DNA of 64,000 bases, taken from the NCBI RefSeq assembly GCF_963664915.1, contig NZ_OY761810.1, positions 62,001 to 126,000 on the forward strand, in the 5' to 3' direction. This document shows, piece after piece, positions 41,900 to 51,198 of this stretch. The position numbers and the translations under genes were made by a program. This DNA comes from an uncultured Caproiciproducens sp. (GTDB lineage Bacteria > Bacillota > Clostridia > Oscillospirales > Acutalibacteraceae). The notes beneath the pieces were generated by a model. It did not search any database. It was not told where the DNA came from and was given only the letters and a program-made list of their open reading frames with translations. Within the stretch, counting starts at the first letter, position 1; the number at the start of each line of letters is the position of its first letter.

Positions 41900-42886
41900 T
41901 TAATAAGGACGTGCATCAACAATGTCTTTTGTGATGGTAGCGCAGTCAAACATTTCCTCATCAACGTAGGCATTCTTTTCAACAGTCTCGCCGGCTTCAA
42001 GGCTATTAATAAGCTTAACAATACGCGGGCCATGGAGAGGATTGCACTCTACGTCAAGGTTGAATTTTCCGTCGAGAACCTTCTGAAGTGCCCACTTGTT
42101 CGCGTCAAAAGCAATAACCTTTACATCGCCGCTCTTGCCATATGTAATACCGGCAGCGTCCATAGCGTCACAGGCGCCGCGAGCCATGTTGTCGTTCTCG
42201 GCGTAGACAACGTTGAATTTTGTTCCGGAAGCGATAAGATCAGCGACGGCCTGCTTTGCAAGGGTTTCGTCCCAACCCTTCATATTTTGGTTGAATACAA
42301 TATTCCAGCCGTTTGCCTTTGCGCCGTCTTCAATAGCTTTGGAACGGCCGAGCTGAGCGGAGGAGCCTGTGTCGCCGCCAAGCACGACAATCTTGTTGTC
42401 CTTGAGTGCCTGACTCTTCAGCCAATCAACAGCCTTATTTCCTTCGGCGCCGAAATCAGAGCACACCATTGCGGTGTAAAGATCTTCGGACAGGTCAAGT
42501 TTACGGTCAGCCATAATAAAAGGTATTCCGGCTTTCTGAGCAGCCTTTGCCACATCTTCCCAACCTGCCGACTGAAGTCCCAAGACAACAAGATAGTCAA
42601 CTTCTTCTTGGATGAGCTGCTGTGCCTGTGAGATCTGTTTTGCATGGTCACCCTCACCGAAAACCATTTTTGTCGTAAAACCCGCAGCCGAGAAAGCCTC
42701 ATTGAATGATTTTGTGTTTGCCGTGCGCCAGTCTGATTCGTTTGCGTTTGTCTGCACAACGCCAACAGTAATCTTGCTAGGTCCTGCTGAAGCCGCGCTC
42801 TTTCCGCTGCCAGCGGAGTTCCCGCCACACGCTGCAAGCGCAAACACGAGCACCAATGCCAGAACAAAAGAAACCAGTTTTTTCAT
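41900..42886 (-). CDS. Sugar ABC transporter substrate-binding lipoprotein (YtfQ-like)
   Basis: Periplasmic-binding-type protein of the ribose/galactofuranose cluster, about 328 residues. The start at 42886 has GGAGGAG upstream; the signal is MKKLVSFVLALVLVFALAAC with lipobox LAAC. The body: ITVGVVQTNANESDWRTANT, AGIPFIMADRKLDLSED and VIAFDANKWALQKVLDGKFN. The QTNAxESDWR opening is that of YtfQ-like proteins that bind furanose sugars. With araA and AraR alongside, L-arabinose is the best guess. It is the first gene of the operon. Confidence 0.9.
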   Translation of the reverse strand: MKKLVSFVLALVLVFALAACGGNSAGSGKSAASAGPSKITVGVVQTNANESDWRTANTKSFNEAFSAAGFTTKMVFGEGDHAKQISQAQQLIQEEVDYLVVLGLQSAGWEDVAKAAQKAGIPFIMADRKLDLSEDLYTAMVCSDFGAEGNKAVDWLKSQALKDNKIVVLGGDTGSSAQLGRSKAIEDGAKANGWNIVFNQNMKGWDETLAKQAVADLIASGTKFNVVYAENDNMARGACDAMDAAGITYGKSGDVKVIAFDANKWALQKVLDGKFNLDVECNPLHGPRIVKLINSLEAGETVEKNAYVDEEMFDCATITKDIVDARPY

Positions 42887-42927
42887 CGATATCTCCTCCA
42901 ATCTTTTTTTAACTCACAATAGAGCTT

Positions 42928-42966
42928 ACTTATATGTACAAGTATATTTAACTTATACGCATAAAT
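42928..42966 (-). promoter_or_regulatory. Two tandem AraR-like operators
   Basis: Read on the minus strand, 42928-42943 is ACTTGTACATATAAGT and 42951-42966 is ATTTATGCGTATAAGT. Each is an imperfect 16-base palindrome; the second matches the known AraR box ATTTGTACGTACAAAT at 12 of 16 positions. They lie between the transport operon start (42886) and the AraC-type gene, as expected for AraR repression of arabinose uptake. Confidence 0.65.
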
Positions 42967-43019
42967 CTATAGAATATCTTTAGCTGAATGTACACTATTT
43001 TTAGTTTTTGATATTATCA

Positions 43020-43739
43020 CTACCTGCTGTTCAATTTTCTGAATTCGCAGGGCGTAATTCCGTTCAGCTTCTTAAATAGACCGGTGAAGTAATGGTAATC
43101 GTTGTACCCAACCTCGTCTGCGATCTGTGTGATCCTTTTTGACGAGCAGCAAAGCAGTTCCTTCGCTTTGTCCATTCTAACATTTGTCAGATAGCCCACA
43201 AAAGTTTCTCCGACCTCCTTTTTGAAAAGGAAGCAAAAATACGGAGCGCAGATATTAGCAGAGGCCGCTACACTGCCAAGAGAGATATCGGGTTCGTGAA
43301 AATGCTCGGAGATATAGCTTTTTGCCTGATTGATTGCCGTCTTGCTCGTGTCAATTCGTATATTGCGCATGTCAACACATTTTTCAAGCAGGTCAATCAT
43401 ATAGCTTTTTGTACTTTCTGGTGTCCTGAATTGTTCGATAACAGTGTCGGCGTCGCCTACCGCCTCAACATATATCTCTTTAGATATTCCTATCGATTCC
43501 ATAAACATTTTTGCATTTAGATAAATATCGGTGACTATGTAGAGCCGAATCAGGGAGGACTTAATCTGCTCATCGCCAATATGGGTAAACAAGTCCTCTA
43601 TCACACGCTTCGCTCCGCCCGAAGTACCGCTGTGCAGGAAAGATTCAATCTCAGATTTGTCTATCCAGTTGAGATCCGAGACATGCGAATTGGCCATTTC
43701 CGAGCCGCTGAGTATTACACTTTCATCCGAACTGTTCAT
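43020..43739 (-). CDS. AraC-type regulator with unknown N-terminal domain
   Basis: A 239-residue protein. The last roughly 100 residues are a clear AraC double helix-turn-helix (DISLGSVAASANICAPYFCF, then KRITQIADEVGYNDYHYFTG and GITPCEFRKLNS). The first 130 residues are helical (IGDEQIKSSLIRLYIVTDIY), like the linker region of YesN-type response regulators without their receiver domain. It starts directly after the araR stop (TAAATG), so the two are coupled. It may be a second regulator of arabinose genes or a truncated relative of a two-component regulator. Confidence 0.82.
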   Translation of the reverse strand: MNSSDESVILSGSEMANSHVSDLNWIDKSEIESFLHSGTSGGAKRVIEDLFTHIGDEQIKSSLIRLYIVTDIYLNAKMFMESIGISKEIYVEAVGDADTVIEQFRTPESTKSYMIDLLEKCVDMRNIRIDTSKTAINQAKSYISEHFHEPDISLGSVAASANICAPYFCFLFKKEVGETFVGYLTNVRMDKAKELLCCSSKRITQIADEVGYNDYHYFTGLFKKLNGITPCEFRKLNSR

Positions 43740-44855
43740 TTATTCTATCACCTCGAACGGTTCACAGTCCTGCAGCACAATGGAAGCAGAGGAAGCCCTT
43801 TTGATCAGTTTTGGGAGGAATAGCGTGTCCTTTGCTTTGAATGAGGGGTTAGACATCTGCTCAAGCAGGATCGTAGCGGCGGTTTCACCGAGCTGCTGCT
43901 TCGGATGTTGGACAGAGGTAAGCGGAATTTCGCATATTTTGGCCATATTTGAGTCGTCAATACCCACTATAGACAAATCACCGGGAACATTGCGCCCCTG
44001 ATGCTTGCAAAACCCTAACAGTTTGACAGCTAAGCTGTCGTTATAACAAACTACCGCCGTGCTGTCGTCCAGAATTGACGATAGTTCGGCACCGGAATTT
44101 GCAAACAAGGCGGACTGTTCGGCTGCCGGAAACCACAAAACTCTTTTCTCAGGCATGGGTATGTTATGTTCAATAAGGCTGTTCATAAAGCCTTGATACC
44201 TTTTATGCCCCTGCATATTGTCAAAGACGAAGATCCCTGTGATTTTCCTGTGTCCAAGTGATATAAGGTGCTCGGTTGCGATTTGTCCGGCGGCATAATC
44301 ATCCATAGCGACCAAGGGACTACATGACCACGAATATTTCGCGTTAAAGAATACTAACGGGATCTCTCTTGCTCGAATTTCTTTATAAAGGGCCATATTC
44401 GGGTTTGGCAGAGCACTCTTAGAAGGCTCTACAATAAGCCCGCCGACATTTTGCGCCAGCATTTTCTCAAGCGCGCGCGCTTCTTCAGCAATCTGATTGG
44501 ACGTAGTCATCAGTTGCATGGACACATTATTATTCGTCAGCACGCGCTCAATGCCCGTAACAATGCTCGGAAATATATAATCACTAAAATATGTTGACAC
44601 AATACCTACCAATTTGCTGTTCTTCTCGGTAGGCAGCGCGTTAGGGCTCTGGATAAATGTGCCGCTGCCCTGTTTGCGGCTCAGGATTCCCTGCCTTTCC
44701 ATATAGGCAAAGGCCTGCCTGACTGTCTGCCGGCTCACCTTGTGAATGCCGCACAGCTCAGTCTCCGAGTAGAACTTATCTCCGGCGGATAGATGTTTCT
44801 CTTTGATTACTTCCTTCGCCCAGTTGACTATACCTAAATATTTATACTCATCCAT
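43740..44855 (-). CDS. araR: Arabinose operon repressor (GntR-type DNA-binding, LacI-type sensor)
   Basis: A 371-residue chimera that is diagnostic for AraR: residues about 1-70 form a GntR winged helix (FYSETELCGIHKVSRQTVRQ, GILSRKQGSGTFI), and residues 80-371 are a LacI/GalR sugar-binding domain (LVGIVSTYFSDYIFPSIVTG, GLIVEPSKSALPNP, LSIVGIDDSNMAKICEIPLT). GAGG precedes the ATG. It should leave DNA when L-arabinose binds. AraR-like boxes lie in its own promoter and before the transport operon. Confidence 0.9.
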   Translation of the reverse strand: MDEYKYLGIVNWAKEVIKEKHLSAGDKFYSETELCGIHKVSRQTVRQAFAYMERQGILSRKQGSGTFIQSPNALPTEKNSKLVGIVSTYFSDYIFPSIVTGIERVLTNNNVSMQLMTTSNQIAEEARALEKMLAQNVGGLIVEPSKSALPNPNMALYKEIRAREIPLVFFNAKYSWSCSPLVAMDDYAAGQIATEHLISLGHRKITGIFVFDNMQGHKRYQGFMNSLIEHNIPMPEKRVLWFPAAEQSALFANSGAELSSILDDSTAVVCYNDSLAVKLLGFCKHQGRNVPGDLSIVGIDDSNMAKICEIPLTSVQHPKQQLGETAATILLEQMSNPSFKAKDTLFLPKLIKRASSASIVLQDCEPFEVIE

Positions 44856-44893
44856 AAGGTAACCTCGTTTTTTCAGTGTTTTATTTGATTAAG

Positions 44894-44966
44894 ATAATAG
44901 CACAAAAAATCAATTTGTCAATACAAGTTTAGGATATTTTTATAACTTGTCCGTATATCTTGTCCG
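44894..44966 (-). promoter_or_regulatory. araR promoter with AraR-like boxes
   Basis: On the minus strand TTGACA (44916-44921), 16 bases, TATTAT (44894-44899). A box reading ACTTGTATTGACAAAT (44913-44928) covers the -35 and matches the AraR consensus at 12 of 16 positions. A second, weaker box lies at 44945-44960 (plus strand ACTTGTCCGTATATCT), overlapping a direct repeat of CTTGTCCG at 44946 and 44959. Autorepression is likely. Confidence 0.65.
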
Positions 44967-45051
44967 GGCAAGTAAGCCGGAACTGTTTAGGTTGCGCCGA
45001 CTCATGGCTTATCCACATCAAAAAAAGGATTGCACTTCAGACCGGTTACTT

Positions 45052-45099
45052 CAAAAGAGGCACGGGAAATCGAAAACGATTCTCCCGTGCCTCTTTTGT
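45052..45099 (-). terminator. Terminator hairpin after DUF4183 repeat protein
   Basis: CAAAAGAGGCACGGGA and TCCCGTGCCTCTTTTG form a perfect stem of about 15 bases. On both strands the arms end in four T, so it can terminate in either direction; it separates the glycosylation island from the arabinose locus. Confidence 0.7.
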
Positions 45100-45106
45100 G
45101 CTGATT

Positions 45107-46558
45107 TTATTTTACCGCTTTTGGGGGTCCTTCTAACGGCTGGGCCGGTAAGCAAGGCTCTTTGATATGCGCGTACTCTTTTTTCCACTGCACAAGCGCT
45201 GCGTCGGACATCTTCACTTCGCAGCAGAGCGGAACGGGGCTGTTGCCGACAAATTGCAGAGAAATCGGGGCTCCGACAGTTGGGCTGTCCTCTGTCTCCA
45301 GAACAAGATATCCTGTTTGCACCATATAGTTCACATCGGGCTGAAGAACGCCGTTGACAAACAAGTTTTGATAAAAGCTCTCATCCGGGTTTAAAATTCC
45401 CTGGTTGCCGTACATTTTTATTTCATTCTGGCCGGTGTAAATTTTACCTCCATCGGAACGGGCATTATAAGCGTAGGTTTCCATGCGAAAAAGCTGGCCC
45501 GCCGAGTCTCGGATGACAATGGATTCCAGAATGACAATGGCTCCTTTCACAGGAGCATTTGTGGTGTTTAGTTGCAAAACACCCTTTCTTACTTGATAGT
45601 TTACTTTTGGCTGAAGAACGCCGTTGATATAAAGATTGAAATACGATACTTCGCTTGGAGATGGGATTCCGTGATCTCCATATTCTGTTAATTCGTCATC
45701 ATTGGTATAGACTTTTTTCTCACCGTTGGAACTGGCATTGTAGTGCCAGTCAGTAACATCCATGATTTGGCCGTCAATATTCTTCAGTGTGGTGAACAAA
45801 ATCATGACAGTTTGTCCTTTGGAGGGAATATTCTGTGTTGTAAAGGTCAACTCGCCCTTTCTCAGAATATAATTTGCCTTTGGCTGCAGCATAGCATTTA
45901 CGAACACATCGTAATAGGAAACCTCCTGAGGGGAAAGAATTCCTCTGCCGCCGTATTCCTTCATCTCGTCACTGTTGAGGTAAGTTCGCTTTACCCCGTC
46001 AGCAATAGTGCTGTATTGAGAAATGTCTGCTTTGAGTGAGGCGTTTTTATAACAGATACAGCATCCGTTGCGGAACCGGGCACTATCGCAGATCTGAGCG
46101 GTGCGGATGCAGATACGGTCAATTACATTGAGGCAGGAGTCAACTTGTGGAACCTGCAGAGTTACCGTTGATTTGGAGAAAACGACTGTTTCCATACTGA
46201 TCAGCAGCTTAATCCGCTCTGTTTTCGAGTTGTCTCCGCACCAATCGGAAACTGCCCAGCAGTGGAAGCATTTTATCTGAAAGGTTAAAGTGCTTCCTTT
46301 TGGAACAGAAAGGCAGAGCGACTCAATTATACAGAATGGAATCGGAGACGAAATACTTTTTTCTTCCGAATAAACGACAACATAGCCTTCCATTGCAACC
46401 TGCAGATTACTTGGTACGGAGCGGTTCCCGCATTGATCCCTGTGTGAAGGAAGAACAAATACGGTATATGTAATGGAGTCGGGTTCGTATGGATTTATGG
46501 GATTTCCGTACCGGTCGGTCAACCGGCAAGTAATCAGAGGACTACAGTGTTTTATCAT
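45107..46558 (-). CDS. Protein with three DUF4183-like repeats (spore-surface candidate)
   Basis: About 483 residues; the start at 46558 ([20 protein letters not shown]) has GGGGTG 7 bases upstream. The N-terminal 180 residues are Cys-rich ([23 protein letters not shown]). Three repeats of about 85 residues follow, each with a YTN/YTG-x-x-E-x-x-x-YG block, a [18 protein letters not shown]-type core and a terminal strand. The repeat core INGVLQP-x-x-x-Y is the DUF4183 signature, common in exosporium and spore-surface proteins of Bacillus and clostridia. No signal peptide, as usual for spore proteins assembled from the mother cell. It diverges from the legionaminic-acid operon, so it may be one of its targets. 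Confidence 0.75.
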   Translation of the reverse strand: MIKHCSPLITCRLTDRYGNPINPYEPDSITYTVFVLPSHRDQCGNRSVPSNLQVAMEGYVVVYSEEKSISSPIPFCIIESLCLSVPKGSTLTFQIKCFHCWAVSDWCGDNSKTERIKLLISMETVVFSKSTVTLQVPQVDSCLNVIDRICIRTAQICDSARFRNGCCICYKNASLKADISQYSTIADGVKRTYLNSDEMKEYGGRGILSPQEVSYYDVFVNAMLQPKANYILRKGELTFTTQNIPSKGQTVMILFTTLKNIDGQIMDVTDWHYNASSNGEKKVYTNDDELTEYGDHGIPSPSEVSYFNLYINGVLQPKVNYQVRKGVLQLNTTNAPVKGAIVILESIVIRDSAGQLFRMETYAYNARSDGGKIYTGQNEIKMYGNQGILNPDESFYQNLFVNGVLQPDVNYMVQTGYLVLETEDSPTVGAPISLQFVGNSPVPLCCEVKMSDAALVQWKKEYAHIKEPCLPAQPLEGPPKAVK

Positions 46559-46631
46559 GGTATTCACCCCAGATCAATAAAGGTTCTGTTGAAACGGTCA
46601 CGTCATTAAATTCAGTTTGAAAAAGCTCTGC

Positions 46632-46671
46632 GGCATTCCGCCGCTTCTATTTTGAAAGCGGCCGGAATACC
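46632..46671. other. Hairpin in the divergent region of the glycosylation island
   Basis: GGCATTCCGCCGCTT and AAGCGGCCGGAATACC form a long, nearly perfect stem between the DUF4183 repeat gene and legB. AATATATT occurs twice just to its right (46672 and 46685). It may be a leader structure or a protein-binding site. Confidence 0.4.
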
Positions 46672-46743
46672 AATATATTGTGAAAATATATTACAGACTT
46701 GGCGTTCTTTTCGTAAGCCAGTCTAATTTACGGGGGGTGTGAA

Positions 46744-47754
46744 ATGAATTTCGAAGGAAAGAAAGTTCTGGTTACGGGCGCTGACGGTTTTATCGGTTCT
46801 CACTTAACGGAAGAACTGGTTCGAAGAGGATATTCCGTACGTGCCTATGTCTATTACAATTCGTTCAATTCATGGGGATGGTTAGATCAATCCCCCAAAG
46901 AAATTCAAAACAATCTGGAAGTATTTCAAGGGGATATTCGTGACTCTTACCGGGTAAAGGCCGCGATGCAGGGGTGTAGTACGGTATTTCATCTGGCCGC
47001 TTTGGTAGCGATACCTTATTCATATTATTCCCCACATGAATATATTGACACAAATATAAAAGGGACGCTTCATGTTTTGCAGGCTGCACGGGAACTGGAA
47101 ACCGAACGGATCGTTCAGACTTCAACCAGCGAAGTTTACGGAACAGCGCAATATGTGCCGATTCCGGAAACACACCCGCTGCAGGCGCAGTCCCCGTATG
47201 CCGCATCAAAAATCGGAGCTGACCAGCTGGCTCTATCGTTTTACCGCTCTTTTTCCACTCCAGTTGCCGTTATCCGTCCGTTCAACACCTATGGGCCACG
47301 GCAGTCGAACCGTGCGGTGATTCCGACGGTGATTACCCAGATTGCGCGTGGAAATCGGAAGATTCAACTGGGTTCCTTAACTCCGACCCGCGATTTTAAT
47401 TTTGTGCACGATACGGTTCGGGGATTTTGTGAAGTTGCGCACTGTGACGCGGCGGTAGGGGAAGTTGTCAACATTGGCAGTAATTTTGAGATTTCCATTG
47501 CTGAGACAGTGCAGATGATTGCGCAGGTTATGAATACAGACGTGGAGGCAGTTACCGAAGCAGAGCGGGTTCGCCCAGAAAAAAGCGAAGTGAATCGCCT
47601 ATGCGCCGATACTTCAAAGGCTTCGCGACTGTTCAATTGGAAGCCGGAATTCGGAGGAAAAGACGGTTTTCGAAAGGGACTTGCGCTGACTGCGGAATGG
47701 TTCTGCAATGCGGAGAATCTTAAGCGTTATCAGGCCGACAGGTATGTGATATGA
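46744..47754 (+). CDS. legB: Nucleotide-sugar 4,6-dehydratase for legionaminic acid
   Basis: An extended SDR enzyme, 336 residues. The NAD-binding motif is VTGADGFIGSHLTEEL. The active-site region is TSTSEVYGTAQYVPIPE (T-S-E in place of the usual T-D-E), followed by SPYAASKIGADQLA with the Y-x-x-x-K pair; IRPFNTYGPRQS is typical of dehydratases. In the Campylobacter pathway LegB makes GDP-4-keto-6-deoxy-GlcNAc. GGGGGGTG precedes the ATG. It is the first of seven tightly packed genes, each overlapping the next by a few bases except for a gap before ptmE. Confidence 0.88.
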   Translation: MNFEGKKVLVTGADGFIGSHLTEELVRRGYSVRAYVYYNSFNSWGWLDQSPKEIQNNLEVFQGDIRDSYRVKAAMQGCSTVFHLAALVAIPYSYYSPHEYIDTNIKGTLHVLQAARELETERIVQTSTSEVYGTAQYVPIPETHPLQAQSPYAASKIGADQLALSFYRSFSTPVAVIRPFNTYGPRQSNRAVIPTVITQIARGNRKIQLGSLTPTRDFNFVHDTVRGFCEVAHCDAAVGEVVNIGSNFEISIAETVQMIAQVMNTDVEAVTEAERVRPEKSEVNRLCADTSKASRLFNWKPEFGGKDGFRKGLALTAEWFCNAENLKRYQADRYVI

Positions 47755-48959
47755 ACCTTGATGAGAAATTAAATCCCGCGAAGATCACAACTGCCCTCAA
47801 GAAAGTTCTGAATCCGGGGGAAGATCCGGTACCCCTGCATGAACCCTGCTTCACAGGGCGCGAATGGGACTATGTAAAAGACTGTCTGGATTCCGGCTAT
47901 GTCTCTTCCGTCGGGCAGTATGTCGGGAAATTCGAGGAGGAAATAACCCGGTTTACAGGAGCGAAATATGCCGCGGCGGTGGTTAACGGTACTGCTGCCC
48001 TGCAAATTTGCTTAAAACTGGCAAATGTGCGGCCGGGGGATGAAGTGCTGATTCCGGCGCTGACGTTTGTCGCCACGGCGAACGCAGTGTGTTATTGCGG
48101 CGCGATCCCGCATCTGGTTGACAGCGAGATGGATTCGCTTGGGGTGGACGGGGAGAAGTTGTCCGGCTACCTGAAAGAAATTGCTGCGTTCAAAAGCGGA
48201 ATCTGTTACAACAGGCATACACACAGACCCATTAAGGCTTTGATCGCCATGCATACCTTCGGGCATCCTGTGAATCTCGATCTTCTTTTACAAGTGTGCG
48301 GAAAATATGGGCTGGAACTAATAGAGGATGCGGCGGAATCGCTGGGCTCGTATTACAAAAATGTTCACACTGGGAATTTTGGCAAGACCTCTGCCCTCAG
48401 CTTTAACGGAAATAAAATTGTGACAACGGGCGGAGGCGGCATGATTCTTACCAATGACGAAGCTCTTTACCGGGAAGCAAAGCACCTGACCACAACGGCG
48501 AAGCTGCCGCATCGGTGGGCGTTTGTGCATGACGAGATCGGTTATAATTACCGGATGCCCAACCTCAACGCAGCGCTGGGCTGTGCCCAATTGGAACAGA
48601 TTGAGCAGTTTCTTCGCCAGAAGCGCGCATTGGCAGAAGAATACCGAAAAGCTTTTGCAGACATACCGGGAATCAAGTTTTTTACGGAGCCGTCCTGGGC
48701 GAGGAGCAATTACTGGCTGAACACGCTGATTTTATCGGAGGAAAACGCGCCGCTGCGCGATCTGATTTTAGAAGAATCGAACAATCTGGGAATTCAAACG
48801 CGGCCTGCGTGGGTTTTAATGAACTGGCTAACTATGTTTATGGACTGTCCCCGCATGGATTTATCCGCAGCGGAAAGTCTTGCTCAACGCATCATTAATA
48901 TCCCGAGCGGTGCGCGGCTGGGAGAGCGGTACTGCACGCCCGGGAACAGCGCGCCATGA
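47751..48959 (+). CDS. legC: PLP-dependent nucleotide-sugar aminotransferase
   Basis: DegT/DnrJ/EryC1 family, 402 residues. The PLP lysine is in SFNGNKIVTTGGGGMI (near residue 221), and EDAAESLGSYYKN carries the Asp that holds the cofactor. The N-terminal GYVSSVGQYVGKFEEEITRF matches the LegC subgroup. It would add the C4 amino group to the keto sugar made by LegB. It overlaps legB by four bases (ATGA). Confidence 0.9.
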   Translation: MNLDEKLNPAKITTALKKVLNPGEDPVPLHEPCFTGREWDYVKDCLDSGYVSSVGQYVGKFEEEITRFTGAKYAAAVVNGTAALQICLKLANVRPGDEVLIPALTFVATANAVCYCGAIPHLVDSEMDSLGVDGEKLSGYLKEIAAFKSGICYNRHTHRPIKALIAMHTFGHPVNLDLLLQVCGKYGLELIEDAAESLGSYYKNVHTGNFGKTSALSFNGNKIVTTGGGGMILTNDEALYREAKHLTTTAKLPHRWAFVHDEIGYNYRMPNLNAALGCAQLEQIEQFLRQKRALAEEYRKAFADIPGIKFFTEPSWARSNYWLNTLILSEENAPLRDLILEESNNLGIQTRPAWVLMNWLTMFMDCPRMDLSAAESLAQRIINIPSGARLGERYCTPGNSAP

Positions 48960-50119
48960 AGCGGAAACTATGCGCAGTAACGGGAACCCGTTCCGAATAC
49001 GGCCTGCTGGGCCCTCTGCTGAAAGCAATTGAAAAAGAACCGTGCTTTCAGATTCAGTTGGTTGTGACGGGTGCGCATCTTTCCCCGGAATTCGGTCTAA
49101 CCTACCGGGAAATTGAGCAGGATGGTTTCGCCGTTGAACGGAAAGTGGAATTGCTCCTTTCCAGTGATACTCCTGTGGGAATCGCGAAATCCATCGGACT
49201 GGGGATTATCGGTTTTGCGGAGGTCTTTGATCAGCTGCGGCCGGATCTTCTTATATTACTCGGCGACCGGTATGAAATTCTGGCAGCGGCACAAGCGGCG
49301 CTGGTCGCAAAAATTCCGATTGCCCATATTGGCGGAGGGGATACCACTGAGGGCGCGTTTGACGAAGCCATTCGCCACAGCATTACTAAAATGGCACATT
49401 TACACTTTGTTACCAATGAAGAATCCGCCCTGCGAGTCAGGCAGATGGGAGAAAATCCCGCACAGATTTACAATGTGGGAAGTCTTGGCATTGACGGGAT
49501 CCTCAGTCTGCCGCGCATGAGCCGTGCCGAACTGGAGCAGTCGCTGGGCTTTTCCCTCCGAAGCAAAAATCTTCTAGTCACGTTTCACCCGGCTACTCTC
49601 GATACAGAGCCTTCCACCCGCCAGTTTCAAGAACTTCTACAGGCGCTGAATGAGCTTGGAGAGGAATTTGGCTTAATTTTTACGAAACCCAATGCAGACC
49701 CGCAAAGCCGGGAACTAATTCGCCTGACAGAGAATTTTACAGCTGCGCATTCTAACGCCGCTGTGTATTCCTCGCTGGGGCAGATCCGATATTTCAGCCT
49801 GATTCAGCAGGTGGATGCGGTCGTGGGGAATTCCTCCAGCGGACTGTATGAGGTTCCCTCGTTTCATAAGCCGACGGTCAATATCGGCGATCGCCAGAAA
49901 GGGCGGCTGCTCGCGTCCTCCGTGCTCAGCTGTTCGCCTAAACAGGAGGAAATCCTGCGGACAATATGGAAAGCTTTATCCCTAGACTGTACTGCGGCGG
50001 TGAATCCCTATGGGAAAGGTGACAGTGCGAATAAAATCCTGACGGTATTAAACTCGGTTCCCGATTATAATACTCTGCTCAAAAAACGGTTTTATATAAA
50101 CAAAGCAGGTGAACTATGA
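48956..50119 (+). CDS. legG: Hydrolysing UDP/GDP-sugar 2-epimerase (NeuC-like)
   Basis: 387 residues. The opening CAVTGTRSEYGLLGPLLKAI and the blocks LLILLGDRYEILAAAQAALV, IAHIGGGDTTEGAFDEAIRH and VVGNSSSGLYEVPSFHKPTV define the NeuC/LegG family. It removes the nucleotide while inverting C2 to give 2,4-diacetamido-2,4,6-trideoxy-mannose. It overlaps legC by four bases. Confidence 0.92.
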   Translation: MKRKLCAVTGTRSEYGLLGPLLKAIEKEPCFQIQLVVTGAHLSPEFGLTYREIEQDGFAVERKVELLLSSDTPVGIAKSIGLGIIGFAEVFDQLRPDLLILLGDRYEILAAAQAALVAKIPIAHIGGGDTTEGAFDEAIRHSITKMAHLHFVTNEESALRVRQMGENPAQIYNVGSLGIDGILSLPRMSRAELEQSLGFSLRSKNLLVTFHPATLDTEPSTRQFQELLQALNELGEEFGLIFTKPNADPQSRELIRLTENFTAAHSNAAVYSSLGQIRYFSLIQQVDAVVGNSSSGLYEVPSFHKPTVNIGDRQKGRLLASSVLSCSPKQEEILRTIWKALSLDCTAAVNPYGKGDSANKILTVLNSVPDYNTLLKKRFYINKAGEL

Positions 50120-51198
50120 ATCAAAAGGTTACCGTTATTGCCGAGGCAGGGGTGAACCATAACGGCTCGCTCGAAACGGCAAAGCAGCTGATTGACTCTG
50201 CCGCTCAGGCGGGAGCGGATGCGGTTAAATTCCAGACATTCCGCACAGATCGGGTTATGGTGCCGGACGCGCCGAAAGCCGCTTATCAAAAGAAGAATAC
50301 AGCGCAGGGCGAAACCCAGTATGAAATGGTAAAAAATTTTGAACTAAACGAACCGGCTCATCGGATTTTAAAGGAATACGCGAAAACAAAGGGAATCACG
50401 TTTATTTCTACCGCTTTTGATCTGGAAAGCCTTGATCTTCTCGTGTCATTGGATGTTCCACTGCTGAAAATCGCTTCCGGGGAAATTACCAACGCGCCCC
50501 TTTTATTGAAAGCGGCACGCTCCGGTAAAAGAGTCCTGCTGTCTGTCGGCATGGCTGATTTGGGGGAAATCGAAGAAGCACTCGGCGTTCTTGCCTTCGG
50601 CTATCTGGAGCACACAGAAGAAAATGGCATCCCCTGCCGGTCGGCTTTCCGGCAGGCCTATTATTCCGACGCAGGTCAGGCCGTTCTGAGCCGGCATGTA
50701 AGTCTGCTGCATTGTACAACGGAATATCCCGCCCCATTTCAGGAAGTGAACCTGCGCGTGCTTCAAACCCTGCGGCAATGCTTTGATCTGCCGGTCGGGT
50801 ACTCCGACCACACCCCGGGTATCGCGGTTTCACTTGCAGCGACGGCGCTGGGCATCTCTATATTGGAAAAGCACCTGACACTTGACCGCAATCTGCCCGG
50901 ACCTGACCACAAAGCCTCGCTGGAACCATTGGAATTTGCTCAAATGGTACAGGGAATCCGTCAGGTAGAGCAGTCGCTCGGCAGACCGGTTAAACTGCCT
51001 TCCTACTCCGAACTGAAGAACCGGCAGATTGCCCGGAAAAGTATTGTTGCGGCGTGCCCAATTGAACGGGGAGAACGCTACACTGACCGAAATTTAGCTG
51101 TTAAGCGGCCGCAGGGAGGTCTTTCACCTATGGAATATTTCGACCTTTTGGGCGAAACAGCCGGTCAGTCCTATCGCGAAAACGAGGTGATTCTGTGA
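50116..51198 (+). CDS. legI: N,N'-diacetyllegionaminate synthase (NeuB family)
   Basis: 360 residues. It condenses the trideoxymannose with phosphoenolpyruvate. A NeuB TIM barrel (VIAEAGVNHNGSLETAKQLI, GADAVKFQTF, LHCTTEYPAPFQEVNL, VGYSDHTPGI, EKHLTLDRNLPGPDHKASLE) is followed by a C-terminal SAF antifreeze-like domain (RKSIVAACPIERGERYTDRN). Overlaps on both sides tie it to legG and legH. Confidence 0.95.
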   Translation: MNQKVTVIAEAGVNHNGSLETAKQLIDSAAQAGADAVKFQTFRTDRVMVPDAPKAAYQKKNTAQGETQYEMVKNFELNEPAHRILKEYAKTKGITFISTAFDLESLDLLVSLDVPLLKIASGEITNAPLLLKAARSGKRVLLSVGMADLGEIEEALGVLAFGYLEHTEENGIPCRSAFRQAYYSDAGQAVLSRHVSLLHCTTEYPAPFQEVNLRVLQTLRQCFDLPVGYSDHTPGIAVSLAATALGISILEKHLTLDRNLPGPDHKASLEPLEFAQMVQGIRQVEQSLGRPVKLPSYSELKNRQIARKSIVAACPIERGERYTDRNLAVKRPQGGLSPMEYFDLLGETAGQSYRENEVIL

